Positions 1 through 30,100 of a stretch of DNA of 64,000 bases are shown piece after piece. A program made the translations under genes and the position numbers. The notes below the pieces were generated by a model. That model saw only the letters and a list, made by a program, of their open reading frames with translations, was not told where the DNA came from and ran no database searches. The stretch spans positions 61,775,811-61,839,810 of the forward strand of contig OZ026522.1 in assembly GCA_964019695.1 (NCBI GenBank), given 5' to 3'. This DNA is from Loripinus fragilis. Its lineage: Eukaryota > Mollusca > Bivalvia > Lucinida > Lucinidae. The first letter of the stretch is position 1. Every line of letters starts with the position of its first letter.

Positions 1-108
1 CAAAATATATATCATATCACCTCTTCATCTGTTGTGACAGGATATGGCTGCATTTACAAGAAAATTTGAAGATCTGTTACGATAAATTTGCACAAACCTA
101 TACTCCTG

Positions 109-346
109 GGTGAAAGTTCAAAATTTCCAAAATCCTGAACTTTCGAAATTTCATTCTTAAAACTTGCAGTATGCCCACTAAATATCCACAATTTCAAGAT
201 TAAATGGTCAATTGTCCTTAGACACACTGAAAACAAATCAGAGAAGCTAATATTATCTCCTTAATTCAGCATTTTGAGGATGACTTTCTACAAAAAGTCA
301 TCCCAAAATCCTGAATTCAGGAATAATCCTGAAAACTTTCACCCAT
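109..346. repeat. Foldback MITE, family I (GGTGAAAGTT ends)
   Basis: The ends are inverted copies: GGGTGAAAGTTC near 109 and GAAAACTTTCACCC near 346, with arms carrying AAAATCCTGAA. An inner hairpin (GATGACTTTCT / AGAAAGTCATC type) lies at about 275-305. Other copies are at 27,256-29,016 (split by an insertion) and 55,389-55,580. Confidence 0.75.
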
Positions 347-807
347 GTATACTCAAATTACCTATAAATTTCATTAACTTCTTCATATGCCACGAGTGCC
401 CACAGAACTATTTCAAGCAAAAATCTACCCCAAGAAATGCAAAATCTGTTTGTTTGAGGAACATGCTAGCTTATAAATAGTTTTATGTAGTTTTCATTCC
501 TTGTGGAATGTGGACTGTATTTTGAAACTTATCTTCCAAATAACAATCATTTAGAAACATAAATGGCATCCTCATTTCATTAAAACTTGTATTTTTGTAT
601 AAAGATAGCGGTTAAGCATTGAATCAAAAAGGACAGCTCCTTTATGTAATTTAGAGATTACAGACTAATTTAAATCATTTAATTCTGCAAGATTTGGAGG
701 CAATGATAGTATTGTGATGCATCACAATGTGTATCTTGACTGTAAAAATTTGGCACAATAAGTCAGTCCTAGCTTAACATACGAAGTTAACCCTGGTTAA
801 CTATAGG
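347..807. other. Intron sequence, nothing recognised
   Basis: AT-rich DNA expected to lie in a DNAI1 intron. I looked for the next DNAI1 exon on the minus strand here and did not find it. Confidence 0.4.
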
Positions 808-958
808 CGACGGTTTCGAGCCTCACCGGCGTTGCTGCGTTGTGTCCTTGAGCAAGACACATTTTTCCTACCTTAGTACTGGTTCAATCCACGAAGATCC
901 ATCCCTATATAACTGAAAGATTGTTGATGGGATATAAAGAGACTAAAACTATACTGGA
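808..958 (+). repeat. tRNA-derived SINE, family S1, 5'-truncated
   Basis: The copy begins at the B-box-like GGTTTCGAGCCTCAC and runs through GTGTCCTTGAGCAAGAC, TTAGTACTGGTTCAA and AACTGAAAGATTGTTGATGGG. It matches the fuller copies at 34,697 and 39,728 in order but lacks the A-box half. Confidence 0.75.
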
Positions 959-1004
959 TTAACTATACAGAAATAATATAGTAGTGTAAAGGCAGCATTA
1001 TTCA

Positions 1005-1206
1005 TAAACGTAACATTTTTGCTAAAAAAACCCTAAAAAATGAAAAATAAAGATTTTAAAACTCTCATATGTTGTATTTATCCTGCTAATAAATTATTAA
1101 AACGCCAACAGCTGAACTATTGTTTACATTTTAATTAACATTTATACCAGGATAAATTCCATACTCAGATGAGTTGAGAATGAAAAAAGTTTTATAGCCC
1201 CAAGGG
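1005..1206. repeat. Foldback MITE, family C (degenerate)
   Basis: Shares the order of better copies (38,592; 43,010; 44,545): TGTTGTATTTATCCTGCTAA, then AAAACGCCAACAG, a loop, TTTTAATTAACATTTA, GGATAAATT and TGAGTTGAGAATGAAAAAAG. It has diverged strongly. Confidence 0.6.
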
Positions 1207-1362
1207 CAGATAATACACAAACCAGCCCACTATGCCAAGAAGACTAGTTAGAATTAATTTCTTCAAAATGTGTATGCTGTATCAATCCTAATATATTAGA
1301 CTACTAAACTCCTCATAATGAAGTGGAGAGGAGTTTCTGTGAGACAGATAGAAAGAATAACT

Positions 1363-1603
1363 GAGCCGTGACATGAGATTTCCAACAATGTGGTATGTGT
1401 GACCAGCAAAGGCTCAGACCAGCCTACGCATACCCGCAGTCTGATCAGAGCCTTTGCTAGTCGCTTGAATATTCTATGACTGTTAGGCTACTGACTGAAC
1501 ATCATTTAAAGTTTCTAAGCTTAAAAGGAGGCTGCAAAGGCTCGTCTGAGTCTACACCTATCAAAATGCCACATAGTTGGAAATCACATGTCACATGGCT
1601 CAT
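1363..1603. repeat. Foldback MITE, family F
   Basis: The ends are inverted (GAGCCGTGACATGAGATTTC / AAATCACATGTCACATGGCTC). The inner hairpin contains GCATACCCGCAGTCTGATCAG. It abuts a family D copy two bases later. Other copies are at 14,222, 49,117 and 54,424. Confidence 0.8.
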
Positions 1604-1605
1604 AT

Positions 1606-1844
1606 GGGCCTCGTCGCGAGTAAACCTGTCTTCGGAGGATTGCGAACAACATAGGCGCAGACCAGTCTGCGCATTCGCGCAGTCTGATCAGCGCCTTTGT
1701 TATTCGCTTTTTGGAAAGCACCATATCTAAGCTTGCTACAAACAAAAGTTCAATTTTCTAGCTAGTCTCTGTAGCTGAGGAGACTTGTTTGAATCTTGCT
1801 TTGACAGAAACCCTGAAGACAGGTTTTCTCGCAACAAGGCCCAT
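1606..1844. repeat. Foldback MITE, family D, next to DNAI1 exon 8
   Basis: Inverted ends read GGGCCTCGTCGCGAG... and ...CTCGCAACAAGGCCC, with the inner motifs AACCTGTCTTCGG, GCGCAGACCAG and TAGCTAGTCTCTGTAGCTGAG. Copies recur at 11,735, 48,045 and 48,630. Its end lies about 17 bp inside the intron from the exon 8 donor. Confidence 0.85.
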
Positions 1845-1861
1845 AAATTGACGATAGTTAC

Positions 1862-20758
<18,897 letters not shown>

Positions 20759-20823
20759 TTTGTTTGCTGGAATTTGTTGTTTTCACTAAAAAAATCTGCT
20801 CTGCTGTTCTCTATGGCGGATGC

Positions 20824-20835
20824 GTTGCTAACGAC
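20824..20835 (-). promoter_or_regulatory. Candidate RFX X-box
   Basis: On the DNAI1 strand the site reads GTCGTTAGCAAC. The right half AGCAAC fits RGYAAC exactly; the left half GTCGTT fits four of six positions of GTNRCC. It lies about 66 bp upstream of the DNAI1 ATG. RFX factors are established regulators of ciliary genes; use of this site is inferred. Confidence 0.45.
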
Positions 20836-20943
20836 AATAACGTTCAGTCTGGTTTTCAGTCTTATTCAGTTCATAGCAGACCACTTCCAATGGTAAAATA
20901 TAGTCGATCCCGACTAGCGCACTTGCTTTTCCGGTTTTCTACT

Positions 20944-20979
20944 TCCGTTATAAATCCAACATCCGTTATAAATCCAACA
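20944..20979. repeat. 18-bp direct repeat in the shared promoter
   Basis: TCCGTTATAAATCCAACA occurs twice in tandem, about 70 bp upstream of the FAM219 start codon. Confidence 0.9.
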
Positions 20980-21049
20980 TATTGAGAAAAAATATTCTCA
21001 TTTGTAATCTCTAAAGGAAGAATGAAATAAATTACAGCGGACGTAAAGT

Positions 21050-21112
21050 ATGGAAGATAGTGGCATCGATAGTGATCAAAAATCAGCGTCCAATTCTTCG
21101 TTTGAGACGCAG
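21050..21112 (+). CDS. FAM219A: FAM219 exon 1
   Basis: ATG at 21,050 with AAAGT upstream; 21 codons ending GAGACGCAG|GTAAAC, phase 0. Confidence 0.9.
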
Positions 21113-24100
21113 GTAAACCGCAAATGTTGAGTTGTAACTTAGTAATGTGCATAATTTCGGACTGCACCTAAATACAGCTATTGACGTACTGGTACTGGTT
21201 CTAGTAGAATAGGATGAGTTCCGTAACTCGTCTTCTACATCTCTTCTTTTCGTAACTTATAGTAAATATTCCGACTTCCGGGTTTAATATGTCAATATAT
21301 GTATATGATCTGACAGTCGTTTATCAGTAAGTAAAGTTCATTATAGTTTGTTAGTAGATTTCATGAGTGATGTATTTATTGAATCCCATAAATCTGTCAT
21401 ATTTGGTTTTAAAACACAAGACTGTTTTAGAATTCACTATATCATCAGGTAAACTGTTCCATTTATTGATTGTTCTAACACAAAAAGAGTTCATCCTAAA
21501 TGTTTTCAGGGCTCTAGGCTTTTTCAGTTTTTTTGAATTACCACGTGTTTGGGTGTCTGAGAACTCGAATAGTCCGTGCATGGAAATATCATCTATATTT
21601 TGCACAATTTTGAAGACTTGTATCATATCCATGCGATTTCTTCTATACATCAAAGTTGATAGAGATAGCTGTTTTAATCGTTCTTCGTAACAAAGATTTG
21701 ATAACTGAGGTAGTATCTTAGTAACCCTTCTCTGTACATTTTCAATGGCTCTAATATCCTTTTTTAATGTTGGAAACCAAATGAGATTACCATAGTCCAA
21801 TATTGGCCGAATCAGAGTTTTGTAGAGAACTAGTAAAGTTTCTTCATCCAAGTAGGAGAATGCGCGCTTAATTAGACCAACAAGTCTGTTTGCTCTGTTA
21901 ACTGTTAAACTAATATGCTTGTCAAATTTAAGATTATCTTGGACATAAACTCCGAGGTCCTTTTCACAATTTACCACAATAAGATTCGTGCTGTTACCAT
22001 CTTTATCTTCCATTTGGTAGTCAAAATTTGGGTTATCTTTACCAATGTGCAAAATTTTACACTTATCCACATTGAAAAACATAAGCCACTTAATGGTCCA
22101 TTGGCATAATTTATCTATATCATTCTGAATCATTTCAAAGTCTTCTAGGTTTTCCAGATCTTTATACAATTTGGCATCATCCGCAAATAGCTTACAGAAA
22201 GAACTAACTTCAGATGGCAAGTCATTTACATACAATATGAATAATAAGGGCCCCAGGACAGAGCCCTGAGGTACCCCACTAGATACTTCAGTCCATTCAG
22301 ATGATATACCATTTATGAGCACACGTTGTTGGCGATCTGTTAAAAAGTCTTCAATCCATTTCAAAAGATTTCCAGATATTCCAAGTTTTTCAATTTTCAT
22401 AAGTAGCCGCTTATGCGGTACACAGTCAAAGGCTTTCCTAAAATACCAGGAAAACAGCATCCACTGGTGTGTCTGAGTCAATAAATTTCGACCAATCGTC
22501 AAATACTTTCAGTAACTGTAGTATACACCCTCTTCTCTGTCGAAACCCGTGTTGTGAATCTGAGAATATATTATTAATATTACAATGGTCCATAATAACT
22601 GTCTTAATAATACTTTCAAGCATTCTACACAAGATACTAGTAATACTGATAGGTCTATAATTTGAGGCAGCTGTTTTATCTCCACTTTTGTGTATACAAG
22701 TCACATTTGCAAGTTTCCATTCTTGAGGTATAGTTCCTTCATTTAAAGACTTATTAAATAAAATTGTCACTGGTAAGGCAATGGATTCTGCAGTTTCATT
22801 CAAAAAACGTGGGTGAAATTCATCTGGTCCAGTAGATTTTGAAACATTTAATAACTTGAGCATGGATTCTACTTTTTGTTTAGTTACTGTAATGTCACAA
22901 ACTGAACTGCTTACATCAGATTTAAATTCTGGCATATAGTTATTTTCATTTTTGGTAAATACTGAACTGAAGAATGTATTAAGTTCATTTGCTTTTTCAT
23001 GGTCATCACTAATCCATTCACCACTGTTGTTCTTTAAGTCTCCAATACCTGATCTTGTTTTTGATTTACTTTTCACAAATTTCCAAAATGATTTAGGATT
23101 CACTTTTGCTTCTAAAGATATACCCCTTTCAAATTTCCTCTTCGCAAAACGAACACTCCTAGAGACTTTGTTTCTAACTTGACAGTAATCTAAGTAGTCT
23201 ATGCGATTTCTTGAGAAAGTATAACGTTTCCAAGCTTTGTATTTCTTATTAACAAGCTTAAGACAATAATTGTCCATCCAGGGGGGTTTAGGTTTCTTCT
23301 TAGGGTCCTTATGAATCGGGATAGTGTCATTTATTACTGTTTTGACATTTTCAGAGAAATAATTCCAACACTGTTCTACATTCATATCATCCATAACATT
23401 CCAGTCTATTTCAAGTAATTTAGAATTTGCAGTCTTGTAATCACCTCTATAAAAGTTTCTCTTTTTGGATGATATATAGTCCTTAGAAATAGGAAAAATT
23501 AGTTCAATTTCTAAACACAAATGGTCACTATTCCCAAGTCTAGTAGTAATATCAATATCTTTAATAATTTCTGTGTTATCTACTAAACATAAATCTAGAA
23601 CATTTCCTGGAGTGTCATGAAGCCATCTAGTTGGACTGTTAATGGGTTGTTCAAGAAAATTATCTCTGAGATTTTCCAAGAATAGGTATGAGAAATGATT
23701 TTCACTTCTACATGTAGTCCACAAATTCCAGTCAATTTCTGGCAAGTTAAAGTCACCAACAATCATTGTATGTGTAAATTGTTTATTTGTTGCAGCACTT
23801 AAAATTTCCAGTAAATGACCGTTATTATCATTGTCTGACTGGGGACTTCTATAAATTCCTCCCAATAATAGGTTTTCTTCATTATTCATCCTTATTTCTA
23901 CCCATACACTTTCTGAAAACTGATGATTTGTTAAATCCAGTACTATATTGGATGAAATGTGATCAGATATATAAATTACTACTCCTCTGCTATGAGCTTT
24001 TACATTTGATCTATATGTATTATAACCATCAATGTGAAGTTCAGAAAGCTGAATGTCATCAGATTTTCCAGTTTTTGGATATACTTCTGTAACAACAAGG

Positions 24101-27100
24101 ACATCAAAAGGCTTTAAATGAAGTCTCACTTTTAGTTCATCTATTTTATTCATAAAATTGTCAGCATTAGTGTAAAACACTGATAAACCGTCTTTATTAT
24201 CAACATACTCAAAACTGGTATCACTATTGGTCACTTCATCATTAACGGTACTATCTGTCTCATTATTTCTTGAAATGTCTGTCTCTGAAGAATCAAATGA
24301 TTGAGTGTCATCTAATAATTGAGTGTCATCAGACATGTGAGAAACACAATTATTATCTATTTCTGAATTTATTTCTGAACTGTCATTGGCAGTATCTGAA
24401 TTGTATAATTGAGTGTCATCAGACATGTATGTGAGAAACACAATTATTATCTATTTCTGAATTTATTTCTGAACTGTCATTGGCAGTATCTGAATTGTCA
24501 ATATTTTTCAAATTTAAACTATTTGAGGTTGAATTTTCAACTTGAACATTTAATAACAAACTAGAACACATATTTATTTCTGAACTGTCATTGGCAGTAT
24601 CTGAATTGTCAACTTTTTTCAAAATTAAACTATTTGAACTTGAATTTTCAACTTGAACATTTGATAACAAACTGGAACACGTAACTTTTAACGTATTTAC
24701 ATTAATTATATCACTGTTGTTGGTCTTATTGTTCTCCGCCTCCGCCGCGAAAGGGTCGAAACCCTGAGGGCCCGGCTTTTATTTGTGCCCCCGTTCCGCC
24801 CACAAAAGTTCGCGAGTTAAACACTCTAGTGCCAGCATATCCGCTACTGTTAGTAAATCTGCTTGTTGATTCAGTAGGCGTAGTACTGTTATTATCCGGA
24901 ACTGTCACAATGCATCCTCTACTTATTTTCAAATTATTTTCTTTACCCACAAGTTTACGATATCGTAACTCTTCACGGAGCTTAAATGATTCTTCACGCT
25001 GCCTACGCGTTTGATCTGGGGTTACAAAAATTTTGCTCAAATTATTGTCATCACTTTTCTTCAGCTCTGCATTTGCCTGGAGAATCAGACGTTTGTCTTC
25101 AAATTTGTCAACTTTGAATCGCAGTGGGCGATTTCCTTTTTTGCTGCTGTGATTACTTGAACCAACATTTGATTGGGGATCATCATAAATTTTCTTACCA
25201 AGTCTTATAGGATTTTCAACTATGATATTCTTATCAGACAATTTCATATCATCATCAATCAAAGTTTTGAGACGTTCTTTATCTTCATTTTTTCTTTCAT
25301 CTGGGTCTAAATTTTCACTTTCCGGTAGGTTAAAACACACCATATGTAACCTTCTCATTTCAATGTCCTGCAACTCTCTAGGGTCATATATTCTGGATCT
25401 GGATAGTTACGTCACATGGCCTTCTTCAGTATATAGGGGAGGGGAGAGAGCTTGGAATGGTACTAAGTCCCGGGGCGAGATGACTTTCGTGAAGCTGTTT
25501 ACTGTCTCTCTGCGCACAACACAATCTTCCACAGTCTCAGCACAGAGCTTGGAGACCTTCAAGGACCAGCTTCCAACCAGCACCATGTACATGTAGATCA
25601 ATATCCAAATTTTAACCTGTATTTAAACTGTTTTTAGCCGCACTGTCAATCTATCTCGGGTGACACATGTACATAGTCACACAGTTCGATAATACCCGGT
25701 TAACCAAGGGAAGAACTATAACGGGAAGAAGAAGAAGAAGAAGATGGTTCCAGTCAATAATTGTTTTGGAAAAAATGAGCTTCTAAGAAGTTCAGTTTTA
25801 CACTCCACAATTTTAAAGCACCTGCTGTTGTTAATAGCTTGAATGTCTATAATATTGTGGGTAACACAGTCTTTGAATTTCCTAGATTTAATTAGGCATT
25901 TACCACCAAATTGTGTCAAATAGACACGGATCTGCAGTGCCGGCACCAGCCCCTCGACCACCTTGAAGAAGAATACCAAGTGGTTTGCCTTCCCTCTGGT
26001 AGAAGATGGAGATCTGATAGCATCTGTGTAACACAACAAGGTTGGGCGGAAAATTCCAAATCTCGGTATTAACCGGTGGAATTTACCAGTATTTCCCGGC
26101 ATGGCAAATAAGGCTCAAGTGGCAAATAAAACTTTTTTGCCGTAAATACTGGCAAATATGATTTTTAGCTGTAAAATGAAGCAGATATCTTTAAGAAGTT
26201 GACTTTAAATAGTATTTATAATTCAACTAAATGAGTGAAAATGTAAATATTGAATATGGGGCTACAGTATCGGCATAAAACCTTTGAATACATTCAAACA
26301 TGTTAAAACAGCCAAACATGGATCTTAGACTGAAATTTAAAATTGATTTTTAATTTAGCCCTTATCATGCTGAATATTTCAATCTGTACCTTCAATTAGT
26401 GTGGAAAACAGTGTAAATACTGATAAGATGGCCTCTGAAAGAAACCAGCTGATCAGGATCTAGTGTTTTCAAAAATGGAATCAACAGTACAAGGGTTAAT
26501 TCTGGGTTCAGCAGGACAAGGGTCAATTCTAATTTGACCTTTAGATGGGGAGAAAATTTACCTGTGTATCTAGCAATTGTTTGACACCTGTGCCTGTCAT
26601 AAACTGTTAAAACAACACATCCCCAACTGGATACTTTATAGCAAGGGGAAAAGATGAACAATAGGGTGTCATGATTGACTTTATATTTTAACTCAAGACA
26701 ATTAAAGTCCAGGTGACCTCAAACAGGGGTGTCTTTAACTGAGTTATAGTACAGATAAGGGTCACTCACACCCAACTTTAATACTTCATATTTTAATTTA
26801 AGACAATTAAAGTCCAGGTGACCACAAACAGGAGTGTCTTTAATTGATTTATAGTACAGATAAGGGAGGGTCACTCATCCAAACACCCAACTTTAATACT
26901 TCATATTTTAACTTAAGACAATTAAAGTCCAGGTGACCACACAGGGCTCGAAAATAGCACTCGTCCGCTTGTATTTACGAGTGCCTGGTGGCAAATTAAC
27001 CCTTCATCTTGGGATGTAAGTTCAATGAATTTGCCTTGTTTGACTTGGTTTCGCCAGGCGACACATTCGATACTCGGAATTCTAGTTATCTTAGAGAACA

Positions 27101-30100
27101 GTGCAGAACATCCTGCGGCATTTTATTGAGGTCTTCACTGTTTTCACTGGGGTTTCCAGTATGCAAAGGGTTTAGCTATTGTTTACTTAAGTGAACAGTT
27201 TAAGAACAGTGATGACCCTGATCAACCTTATAAGGCTCTTGCTCTGGTTTCTTCATGGGTGAAAGTTTTCAGGATTATTCCTGAATTCAGGATTTTGAGG
27301 CTGACTTTCCATAGAAAGTCAGCCTCAAAATGCTGAATTCTGCAGATTCTAATCAAGGCCATCGTCGGCGGTCCGTCCATAGCCGGACCACTTTTTTTGC
27401 ACCAAATGGTTTTAGCCGGACCACGTTTCTGACCAAAAATGTTTTTTGCAGGGCCATTTTCTCGCGTTCTGTGCTGGTCAATATTTCGTCTGCCTCAGGG
27501 TGTGAAAGACAGTGGTTAAACAAACGCCATTAAGAAATGTGTGTTAAAGACTAATTGGGCCGCGACGCGACAAAACCTGTCTTCGGTTTGTCCGACAAAG
27601 CTAGACTCAAACCAGTTTACTCAGCTACAGAGACTAGCTAGAAAAATGAAGGCAGTGGCACAATCAAGCTATTATACATTTTCAGCTTTGCACAGAGTGA
27701 AAACTTATTTTAGGAGTACTATGACTCAGACGAGAATACCATACATGCACACAAAGAAAGAACAGACGCTCTCGACTTGAAAGTAATCGCGAACGAGTTC
27801 ACTGCAAGAAACGAATGACGAAGGTGCGTGTTTGGAAAGTTTTAATTTCAGTTGTGTAGTTTCTAGACTAAATGTATACTAAATAATGACATAGCATAGC
27901 ATCGAATTACACCTGTGTCCATTTAAAACTCAGACCACGCTGCTCATCCGCGCAGTGGGTTTACACTGTGTACTCTATAGGCACAATACCCTCATCATCC
28001 GCTCAGGGAAGACTGACAATCAGACAGCTTAAAGGCAAAGCCTGATTTTAGACCTCTTGGCGCACAACTATTCTACAGAATCATGCAGATAGGCGAAAAT
28101 AGTTCAGCCTGAAATTGTGAATATTTTCTCATCCATCAGATTGAACATTCGTAATGGATGAGCAAAAGAACTGTCTCATGAAGACGATTCTTTTGTGTAC
28201 TCAATGCTTATCTTTTGGTTGAAAATTTAGCATTTGTTTTGAGTTCTCACAAAAAAACGCCTCAATGAGACGGTACTTTGAGTACCCATGACATATGTTT
28301 TGGGTTAAGAAATAGGAAAAATATCTTTATTACGCACTTTTATCTAAAGGCCTAAGAATGCTGTGCCCTGGTTTAAATGTATATACGGTTATATGTACGT
28401 AAATATAATGAGCAGATATAAAGAAAAAACAAACAAAAAAATAACACAAAAACAATAGATAAAAAATAAGATAAAAAGAAAAAGATTTTTTTTAAATAAA
28501 AAAATCTTGGCGCACAACAAAACGGGGATATCTGTATCAGAATTAACTGGTACTTTTAGAAGAATCGGTTAACTTTGATGAGACCCGATATTTTGGTGGT
28601 TGTGGGAGGGGGTGCAGTCGAAAACGTATGTGGTAGGCATTTGAAATGTGGCTATAATGTCTGTAAAATAAGCTGAGTTTCACAAGCAAAAATGCTCTCA
28701 AAGTGCTACAGAATCGCTTCTTTAGTCATCTTTAATTCCAAAAATTTCATGGGGGAGATCCCCCAAACCCCCTAGCGAGAGGGGGGAATACGCCTTCTTG
28801 TGCTCTCCCCCAACTCGACGGCGTTCAATGGCCGTACCACTTTCAAAAAGCCGAGGACGGCCCTGCTAATAGCTTCTTTGATTTAGTTTCAGTTTCTCAA
28901 AAGGTATTTGACCATTTAACTTGGAATTTTTACTATTTTAGAGGCATATAGCAAGTTTTAAATTCTGATTTTCTAAAGTTCAGGATTTTGGAAATTTTGA
29001 ACTTTCACCCATGCTTCTTTGTCCACATGTTTCAGAAAGGAAACTGCTCTCTTGTGACTGATGGTATTGGTTTTTTTCTAGGTGCCCAATACTTCCAAGA
29101 CTGTTGCTGATACTGAAGCCAATGATGCAAAGCCCACAAAGAAAGCTTTAGAGCTTCAAAAGAAAATAGGTATAATTGTATATCTCTGTTATTAAGTACA
29201 TGTGATGATAAGTAATAAATATTGTTGTGTCTTGCACACCGGATCGGAGTTTCCCCTGTTTTTGCCCAGCATTTTAACTTTGAATTTTCAAATTACAGTA
29301 AAACCTGGGTAAAAAAGCCACTCTCAAAAAGACTGAAAAGTGGTTTTCAAGACCATTTATTGCTTAATGCAGGTCAAAAGTATTGCAGAGTGCTCCAAGG
29401 GGAGCATTCTGCAATACTTTTGACCTTCATTTAGCTACCATTTGTCATTAAGATCTTTATTTTGTCTATTTTTGAGTGGCTGTTTTACACAGATTTTACT
29501 GTATGGCCCTGGAGCCAAAAAAGGTCCCAATACGGAGATCACATGTCATGTTCTTTATAGGTTTATTTTGAAAAGTCTTCTTGTCTTAGTTGTCTAAAAC
29601 CAGAAAGCCTAGAGACTTGATACTTGGTTACATAATGTAGAACAATGAAGTGGACCTTTACGTAAGATTATTCAAATAATGGCCCTAGCACCAAAATGGC
29701 CCATCCCGGGGTTACATGTTTTATATAGGTTTATTTAGAGAAAACATTAACAAATCTTCTTCTTTGAAACCACATGGCCTAGAGGGTTGATATATGTTAT
29801 ATAGCATCACCTAGTGGTATTTACCAAGTTTGTTCAAATAATGGTTCTGTGGGCAAAATGGCCCCACCCCGGAGGGCACATATTTTGCATTGACTTATAT
29901 AGAGTCTTGATATTTGGTATGTAGCATCATCATCTCTTTTAAATTTGTTTCAATATGGCCCTGGGACCAAAGAAAAAATCCATTCCATTATTGGTGCCAC
30001 ATCAAGCAAAACTAAACTATTGGCATGGTGAATAAGCTACCTTGGTCTAGGCTTGATGTATAAATACATTTTTTAATGATGGGTTTCATTTTGTTCCAAC

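Larger units (their letters stand above)
20759..21049. promoter_or_regulatory. Divergent (bidirectional) DNAI1 / FAM219 promoter region
   Basis: The 291 bp between the two start codons must hold both 5' UTRs and both promoters unless there are further upstream non-coding exons. It contains ETS-like CTTCCG/TTCCGG cores near 20,930-20,950, ATGGCGG near 20,814 (YY1-like), an X-box-like site at 20,824, and a direct repeat of TCCGTTATAAATCCAACA at 20,944-20,979. No clear TATA box is placed for either gene. Confidence 0.8.
21300..25400 (-). mobile_element. CR1/jockey-type LINE (non-LTR retrotransposon), antisense in FAM219 intron 1
   Basis: A nucleic-acid-binding ORF1 is followed by an endonuclease/reverse-transcriptase ORF2 on the minus strand. 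No RNase H or gag-knuckle domain is seen. It starts only about 190 bp downstream of FAM219 exon 1. A stop codon and loss of similarity at about 25,390 suggest 5' truncation within ORF1. The 3' boundary near 21,300 is estimated, with no clear poly-A tail. Long uninterrupted frames indicate a young copy. Confidence 0.9.
27256..29016. repeat. Foldback MITE, family I, split by a 1.5 kb insertion
   Basis: The left arm (GGGTGAAAGTTTTCAGGATT and the hairpin GGCTGACTTTCC / GGAAAGTCAGCC type at 27,300) ends at 27,353. The right arm resumes at 28,866 and ends TTGAACTTTCACCC. The intact copy at 55,389-55,580 is about 190 bp and shows how the halves join. Confidence 0.8.

Noticed and set aside
1..1861. 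Further DNAI1 exons at the left edge
   Set aside because: I searched the minus strand for the next conserved DNAI1 segment and found only MITEs and SINE sequence; the next exon must lie outside.
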